NCBI GenBank assembly: GCA_034231615.1
Contig: CM067311.1
Coordinates: 19,906,173-19,970,172, forward strand
Direction: 5' to 3'
DNA length: 64,000 nucleotides
From: Meghimatium bilineatum
Taxonomy: Eukaryota; Mollusca; Gastropoda; Stylommatophora; Philomycidae
Below the pieces are notes generated by a model that saw only the letters and a program-made list of their open reading frames with translations, did no database searches and was not told the DNA's origin. The position numbers were made by a program, and so were the translations under genes. The number at the start of each line of letters is the position of its first letter. Position 1 is the stretch's first letter. Of the stretch, positions 39,655 through 53,179 are shown in pieces.

Positions 39655-42221
39655 TTAGGTCTCTTGCTGTTTAGTACGTCAAAACTCAGTGTTCTGTGGA
39701 ATATTACTCACAAATTGGGTGTACTGCAGCTTACTACACCAGAATTTGTAGTCTGGACACACGCATTTGGTGTATTCCAGCTTACTACGTTAGAACTCGG
39801 TGTTTTCTGGCATATTACTCACAAATTGGGTGTACTGCAGCTTACTACACCAGAATTTGTAGTCTGGACACACGCATTTGGTGTATTCCAGCTTACTACG
39901 TTAGAACTCGGTGTTTTCTGGCATATTACTTACAAATTGGGTGTACTGCAGCTTACTACACCAGAATTTGTAGTCTGGACACACGCATTTGGTGTATTCC
40001 AGCTTACTACGTTAGAACTCGGTGTTTTCTGGCATATTACTGACAAATTCATTGTACTGAAGCTTACTACACTAGAATTGATTGTATTCTGGCCTATTAC
40101 ACATGACTTCGTTGTTTTGCAGATTGATACGTAAGAACACTGGCGTATTACACACAAATTAGGTCTTGCTGTTTAGTATGTCAAAAGTCAGTGTTCTATG
40201 GCATATTACTCACAAATTGGGTGTACTGCAGCTTACTACACCAGAATTTGTAGTCTGGACACACGCATTTGGTGTATTCCAGCTTACTACGTTAGAACTG
40301 GTGTTTTCTGGCATATTACTCACAAATTGGGTGTACTGCAGCTTACTACACCAGAATTTGTAGTCTGGACACACGCATTTGGTGTATTCCAGCTTACTAC
40401 GTTAGAACTCGGTGTTTTCTGGCATATTACTTACAAATTGGGTGTACTGCAGCTTACTACACCAGAATTTGTAGTCTGGACACACGCATTTGGTGTATTC
40501 CAGCTTACTACGTTAGAACTCGGTGTTTTCTGGCATATTACTGACAAATTCATTGTACTGAAGCTTACTACACTAGAATTGATTGTATTCTGGCCTATTA
40601 CACATGACTTCGTTGTTTTGCAGATTGATACGTAAGAACACTGGCGTATTACACACAAATTAGGTCTTGCTGTTTAGTATGTCAAAAGTCAGTGTTCTAT
40701 GGCATATTACTCACAAATTGGGTGTACTGCAGCTTACTACACCAGAATTTGTAGTCTGGACACACGCATTTGGTGTATTCCAGCTTACTACGTTAGAACT
40801 CGGTGTTTTCTGGCACATTACTCACAAATTGGGTGTACTGCAGCTTACTACACCAGAATTTGTTGTCTGGACACACGCAATTGGTGTATTCCAGCTTACT
40901 ACGTTAGAACTCGGTGTTTTCTGGCATATTACTGACAAATTCATTGTACTGAAGCTTACACTAGAATTGATTGTATTCTGGCCTATTACACATGACTTCG
41001 TTGTTTTGCAGCTTGATACGTAAGAACACTGGCGTATTGCACACAAATTAGGTCTCTTGCTGTTTAGTACGTCAAACTCAGTTCTGTGGAATATTACTCA
41101 CAAATTGGATGTACTGCAGCTTACTACACCAGAATTTGTAGTCTGGACACACGCATTTGGTGTATTCCAGCTTACTACGTTAGAACTCGGTGTTTTCTGG
41201 CATATTACTCACAAATTGGGTGTACTGCAGCTTACTACACCAGAATTTGTAGTCTGGACACACGCATTTGGTGTATTCCAGCTTACTACGTTAGAACTCG
41301 GTGTTTTCTGGCACATTACTCACAAATTGGGTGTACTGCAGCTTACTACACCAGAATTTGTAGTCTGGACACACGCAATTGGTGTATTCCAGCTTACTAC
41401 GTTAGAACTCGGTGTTTTCTGGCATATTACTCACAAATTCATTGTACTGAAGCTTACAACACTAGAATATAGTGTATTCTGGCATATTACACATGACTTC
41501 GTTGTTTTGCAGCTTAATACGTAAGAACACTGGCGTATTGCACACAAATTAGGTCTCTTGCTGTTTAGTACGTCAAAACTCAGTGTTCTGTGGAATATTA
41601 CTCACAAATTGGGTGTACTGCAGCTTACTACACCAGAATTTGTAGTCTGGACACACGCATTTGGTGTATTCCAGCTTACTACGTTAGAACTCGGTGTTTT
41701 CTGGCATATTACTGACAAATTCATTGTACTGAAGCTTACTACACTAGAATTGATTGTATTCTGGCCTATTACACATGACTTCGTTGTTTTGCAGATTGAT
41801 ACGTACGAACACTGGCGTATTACACACAAATTAGGTCTTGCTGTTTAGTATGTCAAAAGTCAGTGTTCTATGGCATATTACTCACAAATTGGGTGTACTG
41901 CAGCTTACTACACCAGAATTTGTAGTCTGGTCACACGCATTTGGTGTATTCAAGCTTAATACGTTAGAACTCGGTGTTTTCTGGCATATTACTCACAAAT
42001 TGGGTGTACTGCAGCTTACTACACCAGAATTTGTAGTCTGGACACACGCAATTGGTGTATTCCAGCTTACTACGTTAGAACTCGGTGTTTTCTGGCATAT
42101 TACTCACAAATTCATTGTACTGAAGCTTACAACACTAGAATTGAGTGTATTCTGGCATATTACACATGACTTCGTTGTTTTGCAGCTTAATACGTAAGAA
42201 CACTGGCGTATTGCACACAAA
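39655..42221 (+). repeat. Inner-core super-repeat copy 2 (2567 bp)
   Basis: Unit order 502, 501, 390, 501, 280, 393. Two consecutive 502-type units carry ATTACTTACAAA (near 39924 and 40425), then a GGCACATTAC unit, a shortened-E unit with GAATATAGTG, and an X/Y pair. One base is missing in GTTAGAACTGGTG near 40294, which accounts for 501 instead of 502. Confidence 0.88.
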
Positions 42222-44900
42222 TTAGGTCTCTTGCTGTTTAGTACGTCAAAACTCAGTGTTCTGTGGAATATTACTCACAAATTGGGTGTACTGCAGCTTA
42301 CTACACCAGAATTTGTAGTCTGGACACACGCATTTGGTGTATTCCAGCTTACTACGTTAGAACTCGGTGTTTTCTGGCATATTACTCACAAATTGGGTGT
42401 ACTGCAGCTTACTACACCAGAATTTGTAGTCTGGACACACGCATTTGGTGTATTCCAGCTTACTACGTTAGAACTCGGTGTTTTCTGGCATATTACTTAC
42501 AAATTGGGTGTACTGCAGCTTACTACACCAGAATTTGTAGTCTGGACACACGCATTTGGTGTATTCCAGCTTACTACGTTAGAACTCGGTGTTTTCTGGC
42601 ATATTACTGACAAATTCATTGTACTGAAGCTTACTACACTAGAATTGATTGTATTCTGGCCTATTACACATGACTTCGTTGTTTTGCAGATTGATACGTA
42701 AGAACACTGGCGTATTACACACAAATTAGGTCTTGCTGTTTAGTATGTCAAAAGTCAGTGTTCTATGGCATATTACTCACAAATTGGGTGTACTGCAGCT
42801 TACTACACCAGAATTTGTAGTCTGGACACACGCATTTGGTGTATTCCAGCTTACTACGTTAGAACTCGGTGTTTTCTGGCATATTACTCACAAATTGGGT
42901 GTACTGCAGCTTACTACACCAGAATTTGTAGTCTGGACACACGCATTTGGTGTATTCCAGCTTACTACGTTAGAACTCGGTGTTTTCTGGCATATTACTT
43001 ACAAATTGGGTGTACTGCAGCTTACTACACCAGAATTTGTAGTCTGGACACACGCATTTGGTGTATTCCAGCTTACTACGTTAGAACTCGGTGTTTTCTG
43101 GCATATTACTGACAAATTCATTGTACTGAAGCTTACTACACTAGAATTGATTGTATTCTGGCCTATTACACATGACTTCGTTGTTTTGCAGATTGATACG
43201 TAAGAACACTGGCGTATTACACACAAATTAGGTCTTGCTGTTTAGTATGTCAAAAGTCAGTGTTCTATGGCATATTACTCACAAATTGGGTGTACTGCAG
43301 CTTACTACACCAGAATTTGTAGTCTGGACACACGCATTTGGTGTATTCCAGCTTACTACGTTAGAACTCGGTGTTTTCTGGCACATTACTCACAAATTGG
43401 GTGTACTGCAGCTTACTACACCAGAATTTGTAGTCTGGACACACGCAATTGGTGTATTCCAGCTTACTACGTTAGAACTCGGTGTTTTCTGGCATATTAC
43501 TGACAAATTCATTGTACTGAAGCTTACACTAGAATTGATTGTATTCTGGCCTATTACACATGACTTCGTTGTTTTGCAGCTTGATACGTAAGAACACTGG
43601 CGTATTGCACACAAATTAGGTCTCTTGCTGTTTAGTACGTCAAACTCAGTTCTGTGGAATATTACTCACAAATTGGATGTACTGCAGCTTACTACACCAG
43701 AATTTGTAGTCTGGACACACGCATTTGGTGTATTCCAGCTTACTACGTTAGAACTCGGTGTTTTCTGGCATATTACTCACAAATTGGGTGTACTGCAGCT
43801 TACTACACCAGAATTTGTAGTCTGGACACACGCATTTGGTGTATTCCAGCTTACTACGTTAGAACTCGGTGTTTTCTGGCACATTACTCACAAATTGGGT
43901 GTACTGCAGCTTACTACACCAGAATTTGTAGTCTGGACACACGCAATCGGTGTATTCCAGCTTACTACGTTAGAACTCGGTGTTTTCTGGCATATTACTC
44001 ACAAATTCATTGTACTGAAGCTTACAACACTAGAATATAGTGTATTCTGGCATATTACACATGACTTCGTTGTTTTGCAGCTTAATACGTAAGAACACTG
44101 GCGTATTGCACACAAATTAGGTCTCTTGCTGTTTAGTACGTCAAAACTCAGTGTTCTGTGGAATATTACTCACAAATTGGGTGTACTGCAGCTTACTACA
44201 CCAGAATTTGTAGTCTGGACACACGCATTTGGTGTATTCCAGCTTACTACGTTAGAACTCGGTGTTTTCTGGCATATTACTGACAAATTCATTGTACTGA
44301 AGCTTACTACACTAGAATTGATTGTATTCTGGCCTATTACACATGACTTCGTTGTTTTGCAGATTGATACGTACGAACACCGGCGTATTACACACAAATT
44401 AGGTCTTGCTGTTTAGTATGTCAAAACTCAGTGTTCTATGGCATATTACTCACAAATTGGGTGTACTGCAGCTTACTACACCAGAATTTGTAGTCTGGTC
44501 ACACGCATTTGGTGTATTCAAGCTTAATACGTTAGAACTCGGTGTTTTCTGGCATATTACTCACAAATTGGGTGTACTGCAGCTTACTACACCAGAATTT
44601 GTAGTCTGGACACACGCAATTGGTGTATTCCAGCTTACTACGTTAGAACTCGGTGTTTTCTGGCATATTACTTACAAATTGGGTGTACTGCAGCTTACTA
44701 CACCAGAATTTGTAGTCTGGACACACGCATTTGGTGTATTCCAGCTTACTACGTTAGAACTCGGTGTTTTCTGGCATATTACTGACAAATTCATTGTACT
44801 GAAGCTTACTACACTAGAATTAATTGTATTCTGGCCTATTACACATGACTTCGTTGTTTTGCAGATTGATACGTAAGAACACTGGCGTATTACACACAAA
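42222..44900 (+). repeat. Inner-core super-repeat copy 3 (2679 bp)
   Basis: Unit order 502, 502, 390, 501, 280, 502. It matches copy 2 until about 44.6 kb, where an X unit (GTCTGGTCACAC near 44494) joins a Y tail bearing ATTACTTACAAA (near 44669). This is a recombinant unit and the last place the innermost marker occurs. Small private changes include CGCAATCGGTG near 43941, GAACACCGGCG near 44375 and GAATTAATTG near 44817. Confidence 0.87.
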
Positions 44901-47422
44901 TTAGGTCTTGCTGTTTAGTATGTCAAAAGTCAGTGTTCTATGGCATATTACTCACAAATTGGGTGTACTGCAGCTTACTACACCAGAATTTGTAGTCTGG
45001 ACACACGCATTTGGTGTATTCCAGCTTACTACGTTAGAACTCGGTGTTTTCTGGCACATTACTCACAAATTGGGTGTACTGCAGCTTACTACACCAGAAT
45101 TTGTAGTCTGGACACACGCAATTGGTGTATTCCAGCTTACTACGTTAGAACTCGGTGTTTTCTGGCATATTACTGACAAATTCATTGTACTGAAGCTTAC
45201 ACTAGAATTGATTGTATTCTGGCCTATTACACATGACTTCGTTGTTTTGCAGCTTGATACGTAAGAACACTGGCGTATTGCACACAAATTAGGTCTCTTG
45301 CTGTTTGGTACGTCAAAACTCAGTGTTCTGTGGAATATTACTCACAAATTAGGTGTACTGCAGCTTACTACACCAGAATTTGTTGTCTGGACACACGCAA
45401 TTGGTGTATTCCAGCTTACTACGTTAGAACTCGGTGTTTTCTGGCATATTACTCACAAATTCATTGTACTGAAGCTTACAACACTAGAATTGAGTGTATT
45501 CTGGCATATTACACATGACTTCGTTGTTTTGCAGCTTAATACGTAAGAACACTGGCGTATTGCACACAAATTAGGTCTCTTGCTGTTTAGTACGTCAAAA
45601 CTCAGTGTTCTGTGGAATATTACTCACAAATTGGGTGTACTGCAGCTTACTACACCAGAATTTGTAGTCTGGACACACGCATTTGGTGTATTCCAGCTTA
45701 CTACGTTAGAACTCGGTGTTTTCTGGCATATTACTCACAAATTGGGTGTACTGCAGCTTACTATACCAGAATTTGTAGTTTGGACACACGCAATTGGTGT
45801 ATTCCAGCTTTCTACGTTAGAACTCGGTGTTTTCTGGCATATTACTCACAAATTCATTGTACTGAAGCTTACAACACTAGAATTGAGTGTATTCTGGCAT
45901 ATTACACATGACTTCGTTGTTTTGCAGCTTAATACGTAAGAACACTGGCGTATTGCACACAAATTAGGTCTCTTGCTGTTTGGTACGTCAAAACTCAGTG
46001 TTCTGTGGAATATTACTCACAAATTAGGTGTACTGCAGCTTACTACACCAGAATTTGTAGTCTGGACACACGCAATTGGTGTATTCCAGCTTACTACGTT
46101 AGAACTCGGTGTTTTCTGGCATATTACTCACAAATTCATTGTACTGAAGCTTACAACACTAGAATTGAGTGTATTCTGGCATATTACACATGACTTCGTT
46201 GTTTTGCAGCTTAATACGTAAGAACACTGGCGTATTGCACACAAATTAGGTCTCTTGCTGTTTAGTACGTCAAAACTCAGTGTTCTGTGGAATATTACTC
46301 ACAAATTGGGTGTACTGCAGCTTACTACACCAGAATTTGTAGTCTGGACACACGCATTTGGTGTATTCCAGCTTACTACGTTAGAACTCGGTGTTTTCTG
46401 GCATATTACTGACAAATTCATTGTACTGAAGCTTACTACACTAGAATTGATTGTATTCTGGCCTATTACACATGACTTCGTTGTTTTGCAGATTGATACG
46501 TACGAACACTGGCGTATTACACACAAATTAGGTCTTGCTGTTTAGTATGTCAAAAGTCAGTGTTCTATGGCATATTACTCACAAATTGGGTGTACTGCAG
46601 CTTACTACACCAGAATTTGTAGTCTGGTCACACGCATTTGGTGTATTCAAGCTTAATACGTTAGAACTCGGTGTTTTCTGGCATATTACTCACAAATTGG
46701 GTGTACTGCAGCTTACTACACCAGAATTTGTAGTCTGGACACACGCAATTGGTGTATTCCAGCTTACTACGTTAGAACTCGGTGTTTTCTGGCATATTAC
46801 TCACAAATTCATTGTACTGAAGCTTACAACACTAGAATTGAGTGTATTCTGGCATATTACACATGACTTCGTTGTTTTGCAGCTTAATACATAAGAACAC
46901 TGGCGTATTGCACACAAATTAGGTCTCTTGCTGTTTAGTACGTCAAAACTCAGTGTTCTGTGGAATATTACTCACAAATTGGGTGTACTGCAGCTTACTA
47001 CACCAGAATTTGTAGTCTGGACACACGCATTTGGTGTATTCCAGCTTACTACGTTAGAACTCGGTATTTTCGGGCATATTACTCACAAATTGGGTGTACT
47101 GCAGCTTACTACACCAGAATTTGTAGTCTGGACACACGCATTTGGTGTATTCAAGCTAAATACGTTAGAACTCGATGTTTTCTGGCATATTACTCACAAA
47201 TTGGGTGTACTGCAGCTTACTACACCAGAATTTGTAGTCTGGACACACGCATTTGGTGTATTCCAGCTTACTACGTTAGAACTCGGTGTTTTCTGGCATA
47301 TTACTGACAAATTCATTGTACTGAAGCTTACTACACTAGAATTGATTGTATTCTGGCCTATTACACATGACTTCGTTGTTTTGCAGATTGATACGTAAGA
47401 ACACTGGCGTATTACACACAAA
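44901..47422 (+). repeat. 2.5-kb block duplicated 22.3 kb away (right copy)
   Basis: Partner of 22598-25119, with the same order of unit lengths and shared rare changes. Its own changes include ACTATACCAG near 45761, AATACATAAGAAC near 46887, TCGGTATTTTCGGGC near 47062 and AAGCTAAATACG near 47154. The two copies bracket the inner core from both sides. Confidence 0.9.
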
Positions 47423-48656
47423 TTAGGTCTTGCTGTTTAGTACGTCAAAACTCAGTGTTCTATGGCATATTACTCACAAATTGGGTGTACTGCAGCTTAC
47501 TATACCAGAATTTGTAGTCTGGACACACGCAATTGGTGTATTCCAGCTTACTACGTTAGAACTCGGTGTTTTCTGGCATATTACTGACAAATTCATTGTA
47601 CTGAAGCTTACACTAGAATTGATTGTATTCTGGCCTATTACACATGACTTCGTTGTTTTGCAGCTTGATACGTAAGAACACTGGCGTATTGCACACAAAT
47701 TAGGTCTCTTGCTGTTTGGTACGTCAAAACTCAGTGTTCTGTGGAATATTACTCACAAATTAGGTGTACTGCAGCTTACTACACCAGAATTTGTAGTCTG
47801 GACACACGCAATTGGTGTATTCCAGCTTACTACGTTAGAACTCGGTGTTTTCTGGCATATTACTCACAAATTCATTGTACTGAAGCTTACAACACTAGAA
47901 TTGAGTGTATTCTGGCATATTACACATGACTTCGTTGTTTTGCAGCTTAATACGTAAGAACACTGGCGTATTGCACACAAATTAGGTCTCTTGCTGTTTA
48001 GTACGTCAAAACTCAGTGTTCTGTGGAATATTACTCACAAATTGGGTGTACTGCAGCTTACTACACCAGAATTTGTAGTCTGGACACACGCATTTGGTGT
48101 ATTCCAGCTTACTACGTTAGAACTCGGTGTTTTCTGGCATATTACTCACAAATTGGGTGTACTGCAGCTTACTACACCAGAATTTGTAGTCTGGACACAC
48201 GCAATTGGTGTATTCCAGCTTTCTACGTTAGAACTCGGTGTTTTCTGGCATATTACTCACAAATTCATTGTACTGAAGCTTACAACACTAGAATTGAGTG
48301 TATTCTGGCATATTACACATGACTTCGTTGTTTTGCAGCTTAATACGTAAGAACACTGGCGTATTGCACACAAATTAGGTCTCTTGCTGTTTAGTACGTC
48401 AAAACTCAGTGTTCTGTGGAATATTACTCACAAATTGGGTGTACTGCAGGTTACTACATCAGAATTTGTAGTCTGGACACACGCATTTGGTGTATTCCAG
48501 CTTACTACGTTAGAACTCGGTGTTTTCTGGCATATTACTGACAAATTCATTGTACTGAAGCTTACTACACTAGAATTGATTGTATTCTGGCCTATTACAC
48601 ATGACTTCGTTGTTTTGCAGATTGATACGTACGAACACTGGCGTATTACACACAAA
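47423..48656 (+). repeat. Right edge of the core
   Basis: Units of 279, 282, 393 and 280 bp. The series partly repeats 45298-46534 at offsets 2411 and 2129, without one 282-bp unit. ACTATACCAG near 47500 also occurs near 45761, so a short stretch was copied within this end of the core. GCAGGTTACTACATCAG near 48447 is a private change. Confidence 0.82.
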
Positions 48657-51506
48657 TTAGGTCTTGCTGTTTAGTATGTCAAAAGTCAGTGTTCTATGGC
48701 ATATTACTCACAAATTGGGTGTACTGCAGCTTACTACACCAGAATTTGTAGTCTGGTCACACGCATTTGGTGTATTCAAGCTTAATACGTTAGAACTCGG
48801 TGTTTTCTGGCATATTACTCACAAATTGGGTGTACTGCAGCTTACTACACCAGAATTTGTAGTCTGGACACACGCAATTGGTGTATTCCAGCTTACTACG
48901 TTAGAACTCGGTGTTTTCTGGCATATTACTCACAAATTCATTGTACTGAAGCTTACGACACTAGAATTGAGTGTATTCTGGCATATTACACATGACTTCG
49001 TTGTTTTGCAGCTTAATACGTAAGAACACTGGCGTATTGCACACAAATTAGGTCTCTTGCTGTTTAGTACGTCAAAACTCAGTGTTCTGTGGAATATTAC
49101 TCACAAATTGGGTGTACTGCAGCTTACTACACCAGAATTTGTAGTCTGGACACACGCATTTGGTGTATTCCAGCTTACTACGTTAGAACTCGGTGTTTTC
49201 TGGCATATTACTCACAAATTGGGTGTACTGCAGCTTACTACACCAGAATTTGTAGTCTGGACACACGCATTTGGTGTATTCCAGCTTACTACGTTAGTAC
49301 TCGGTGTTTTCTGGCATATTACTCACAAATTGGGTGTACTGCAGCTTACTACACCAGAATTTGTATTCTGGACACACGCATGTGGTGTATTCCAGCTTAC
49401 TACGTTAGAACTCGGTGTTTTCTGGCATATTACTGACAAATTCATTGTTCTGAAGCTTACACTAGAATTGATTGTATTCTGGCCTATTACACATGACTTC
49501 GTTGTTGTGCAGCTTGATACGTAAGAACACTGGCGTATTGCACACAAATTAGGTCTCTTGCTGTTTGGTACGTCAAAACTCAGTGTTCTGTGGAATATTA
49601 CTCACAAATTAGGTGTACTGCAGCTTACTACACCAGAATTTGTAGTCTGGACACACGCATTTGGTGTAGTCCAGCTTACTACGTTAGAACTCGGAGTTTT
49701 CTAGCATATTACTCACAAATTCATTGTACTGCAGCTTACTACACCAGAATTTGTAGTCTGGACACACGCATTTGGTGTATTCCAGCTTACTACATTAGAA
49801 CTCGGAGTTTTCTGGCATATTACTCACAAATTCATTGTACTGAAGCTTACTACACTAGAATTGATTGTATTCTGGCCTATTATACATGATTCAGTTGTAT
49901 TGCAGCATAATACGTCAGAATACTGGCGTATTACACACAAATTAGGTCTTGCTGTTTAGTATGTCAAAACTCAGTGTTTTCTGGCATATTACTCACAAAT
50001 TGGGTGTACTGCAGCTTACTACACCAGAATTTGTAGTCTGGACACACGCATTTGGTGTATTCCAGCTTACTACGTTAGAACTCGGTGTTTTCTGGCATAT
50101 TACTGACAAATTCATTGTACTGAAGCTTACTACACTAGAATTGATTGTATTCTGGCCTATTACACATGACTTCGTTGTTTTGCAGATTGATACGTACGAA
50201 CACTGGCGTATTACACACAAATTAGGTCTTGCTGTTTAGTATGTCAAAAGTCAGTGTTCTATGGCATATTACTCACAAATTGGGTGTACTGCAGCTTACT
50301 ACACCAGAATTTGTAGTCTGGTCACACGCATTTGGTGTATTCAAGCTTAATACGTTAGAACTCGGTGTTTTCTGGCATATTACTCACAAATTGGGTGTAC
50401 TGCAGCTTACTACACCAGAATTTGTAGTCTGGACACACGCAATTGGTGTATTCCAGCTTACTACGTTAGAACTCGGTGTTTTCTGGCATATTACTCACAA
50501 ATTCATTGTACTGAAGCTTACGACACTAGAATTGAGTGTATTCTGGCATATTACACATGACTTCGTTGTTTTGCAGCTTAATACGTAAGAACACTGGCGT
50601 ATTGCACACAAATTAGGTCTCTTGCTGTTTAGTACGTCAAAACTCAGTGTTCTGTGGAATATTACTCACAAATTGGGTGTACTGCAGCTTACTACACCAG
50701 AATTTGTAGTCTGGACACACGCATTTGGTGTATTCCAGCTTACTACGTTAGAACTCGGTGTTTTCTGGCATATTACTCACAAATTGGGTGTACTGCAGCT
50801 TACTACACCAGAATTTGTAGTCTGGACACACGCATTTGGTGTATTCCAGCTTACTACGTTAGTACTCGGTGTTTTCTGGCATATTACTCACAAATTGGGT
50901 GTACTGCAGCTTACTACACCAGAATTTGTATTCTGGACACACGCATTTGGTGTATTCCAGCTTACTACGTTAGAACTCGGTGTTTTCTGGCATATTACTG
51001 ACAAATTCATTGTTCTGAAGCTTACACTAGAATTGATTGTATTCTGGCCTATTACACATGACTTCGTTGTTGTGCAGCTTGATACGTAAGAACACTGGCG
51101 TATTGCACACAAATTAGGTCTCTTGCTGTTTGGTACGTCAAAACTCAGTGTTCTGTGGAATATTACTCACAAATTAGGTGTACTGCAGCTTACTACACCA
51201 GAATTTGTAGTCTGGACACACGCATTTGGTGTAGTCCAGCTTACTACGTTAGAACTCGGAGTTTTCTAGCATATTACTCACAAATTCATTGTACTGCAGC
51301 TTACTACACCAGAATTTGTAGTCTGGACACACGCATTTGGTGTATTCCAGCTTACTACATTAGAACTCGGAGTTTTCTGGCATATTACTCACAAATTCAT
51401 TGTACTGAAGCTTACTACACTAGAATTGATTGTATTCTGGCCTATTATACATGATTCAGTTGTATTGCAGCATAATACGTCAGAATACTGGCGTATTACA
51501 CACAAA
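48657..51506 (+). repeat. Right transition zone: 1565-bp-offset duplication
   Basis: 48657-49941 and 50222-51506 are near-identical 1285-bp copies separated by a 280-bp unit (49942-50221). Shared private changes: TTACGACACTAG, ACGTTAGTAC (49291 and 50856), TTTGTATTCTGG, CATTGTTCTGAAG, GTTGTGCAGCTTG, TTTTCTAGCATATT, CTACATTAGAAC and GATTCAGTTG. A difference is GCATGTGGTG near 49378 against GCATTTGGTG. Each copy joins a core-type X unit (GTCTGGTCACAC) to an outer-type unit with GTAGTCC, C/A and D2. Confidence 0.9.
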
Positions 51507-53179
51507 TTAGGTCTTGCTGTTTAGTATGTCAAAAGTCAGTGTTCTATGGCATATTACTCACAAATTGGGTGTACTGCAGCTTATGACACCAGAATTTGTA
51601 TGGACACACGCATTTGGTGTATTCAAGCTTAATACGTTAGAATTCGGTGTTTTCTGGCATATTACTCACAAATTGGGTGTACTGCAGCTTACTACACCAG
51701 AATTTGTAGTCTGGACACACGCAATTGGTGTATTCCAGCTTACTACGTTAGAACTCGGTGTTTTCTGGCATATTACTCACAAATTCATTGTACTGAAGCT
51801 TACGACACTAGAATTGAGTGTATTCTGGCATATTACACATGACTTCGTTGTTTTGCAGCTTAATACGTAAGAACACTGGCGTATTGCACACAAATTAGGT
51901 CTCTTGCGGTTTAGTACGTCAAAACTCAGTGTTCTGTGGAATATTACTCACAAATTGGGTGTACTGCAGCTTACTACACCAGAATTTGTAGTCTGGACAC
52001 ACGCATTTGGTGTATTCCAGCTTACTACGTTAGAACTCGGTGTTTTCTGGCATATTACTCACAAATTGGGTGTACTGCAGCTTACTACACCAGAATTTGT
52101 AGTCTGGACACACGCATTTGGTGTATTCCAGCTTACTACGTTAGTACTCGGTGTTTTCTGGCATATTACTCACAAATTGGGTGTACTGCAGCTTACTACA
52201 CCAGAATTTGTATTCTGGACACACGCATTTGGTGTATTCCAGCTTACTACGTTAGAACTCGGTGTTTTCTGGCATATTACTGACAAATTCATTGTACTGA
52301 AGCTTACTACACTAGAATTGATTGTATTCTGGCCTATTACACATGACTTCGTTGTTTTGCAGATTGATACGTAAGAACACTGGCGTATTACACACAAATT
52401 AGGTCTTGCTGTTTAGTATGTCAAAAGTCAGTGTTCTATGGCATATTACTCACAAATTGGGTGTACTGCAGCTTACTACACCAGAATTTGTAGTCTGGAC
52501 ACACGCATTTGGTGTATTCCAGCTTACTACGTTAGAACTCGGTGTTTTCTGGCACATTACTCACAAATTGGGTGTACTGCAGCTTACTACACCAGAATTT
52601 GTAGTCTGGACACACGCAATTGGTGTATTCCAGCTTACTACGTTAGAACTCGGTGTTTTCTGGCATATTACTGACAAATTCATTGTTCTGAAGCTTACAC
52701 TAGAATTGATTGTATTCTGGCCTATTACACATGACTTCGTTGTTGTGCAGCTTGATACGTAAGAACACTGGCGTATTGCACACAAATTAGGTCTCTTGCT
52801 GTTTGGTACGTCAAAACTCAGTGTTCTGTGGAATATTACTCACAAATTAGGTGTACTGCAGCTTACTACACCAGAATTTGTAGTCTGGACACACGCATTT
52901 GGTGTAGTCCAGCTTACTACGTTAGAACTCGGAGTTTTCTGGCATATTACTCACAAATTCATTGTACTGCAGCTTACTACACCAGAATTTGTAGTCTGGA
53001 CACACGCATTTGGTGTATTCCAGCTTACTACGTTAGAACTCGGAGTTTTCTGGCATATTACTCACAAATTCATTGTACTGAAGCTTACTACACTAGAATT
53101 GATTGTATTCTGGCCTATTATACATGATTCTGTTGTATTGCAGCATAATACGTCAGAATACTGGCGTATTACACACAAA
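51507..53179 (+). repeat. Right transition to flank segment
   Basis: E-module TTG landmarks fall at 51514, 51904 (here CTCTTGCGGTTTAG), 52406 and 52796. The segment holds the flank marker TTTGTATGGACAC (near 51594) beside core markers GGCACATTACTC (near 52552), AAGCTTACACTAG (near 52690) and TTTGGTACG (near 52802), the last copies of these in the window. ACGTTAGTACTCGG near 52138 links it to the duplication before it. Confidence 0.83.

Larger units (their letters stand above)
14308..48656 (+). repeat. Core zone of the array
   Basis: Units here are almost all about 280, 391 or 502 bp and no D2, C/A or 162-bp unit was seen. The TTG of each E module falls at 14315, 14705, 14987, 15380, 15660, 16053, 16555, 16948, 17450, 17843, 18125, 18518, 18798, 19191, 19581, 19861, 20143, 20647, 21151, 21652, 21932, 22214, 22605, 22995, 23277, 23670, 23952, 24232, 24625, 25127, 25518, 25907, 26189, 26469, 26862, 27253, 27644, 28033, 28315, 28595, 28988, 29490, 29880, 30160, 30553, 30943, 31223, 31616, 31896, 32289, 32569, 32962, 33464, 33857, 34358, 34640, 35142, 35644, 36034, 36424, 36926, 37428, 37818, 38319, 38599, 38991, 39271, 39664, 40166, 40667, 41057, 41558, 41838, 42231, 42733, 43235, 43625, 44126, 44406, 44908, 45298, 45580, 45973, 46255, 46535, 46928, 47430, 47709, 47991, 48384 and 48664. 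Confidence 0.87.

Noticed and set aside
40290-40300. Isolated one-base loss in a B module as a meaningful signal
   Set aside because: A single private indel in one copy is expected from mutation or sequencing error and explains only a 501- rather than 502-bp unit.
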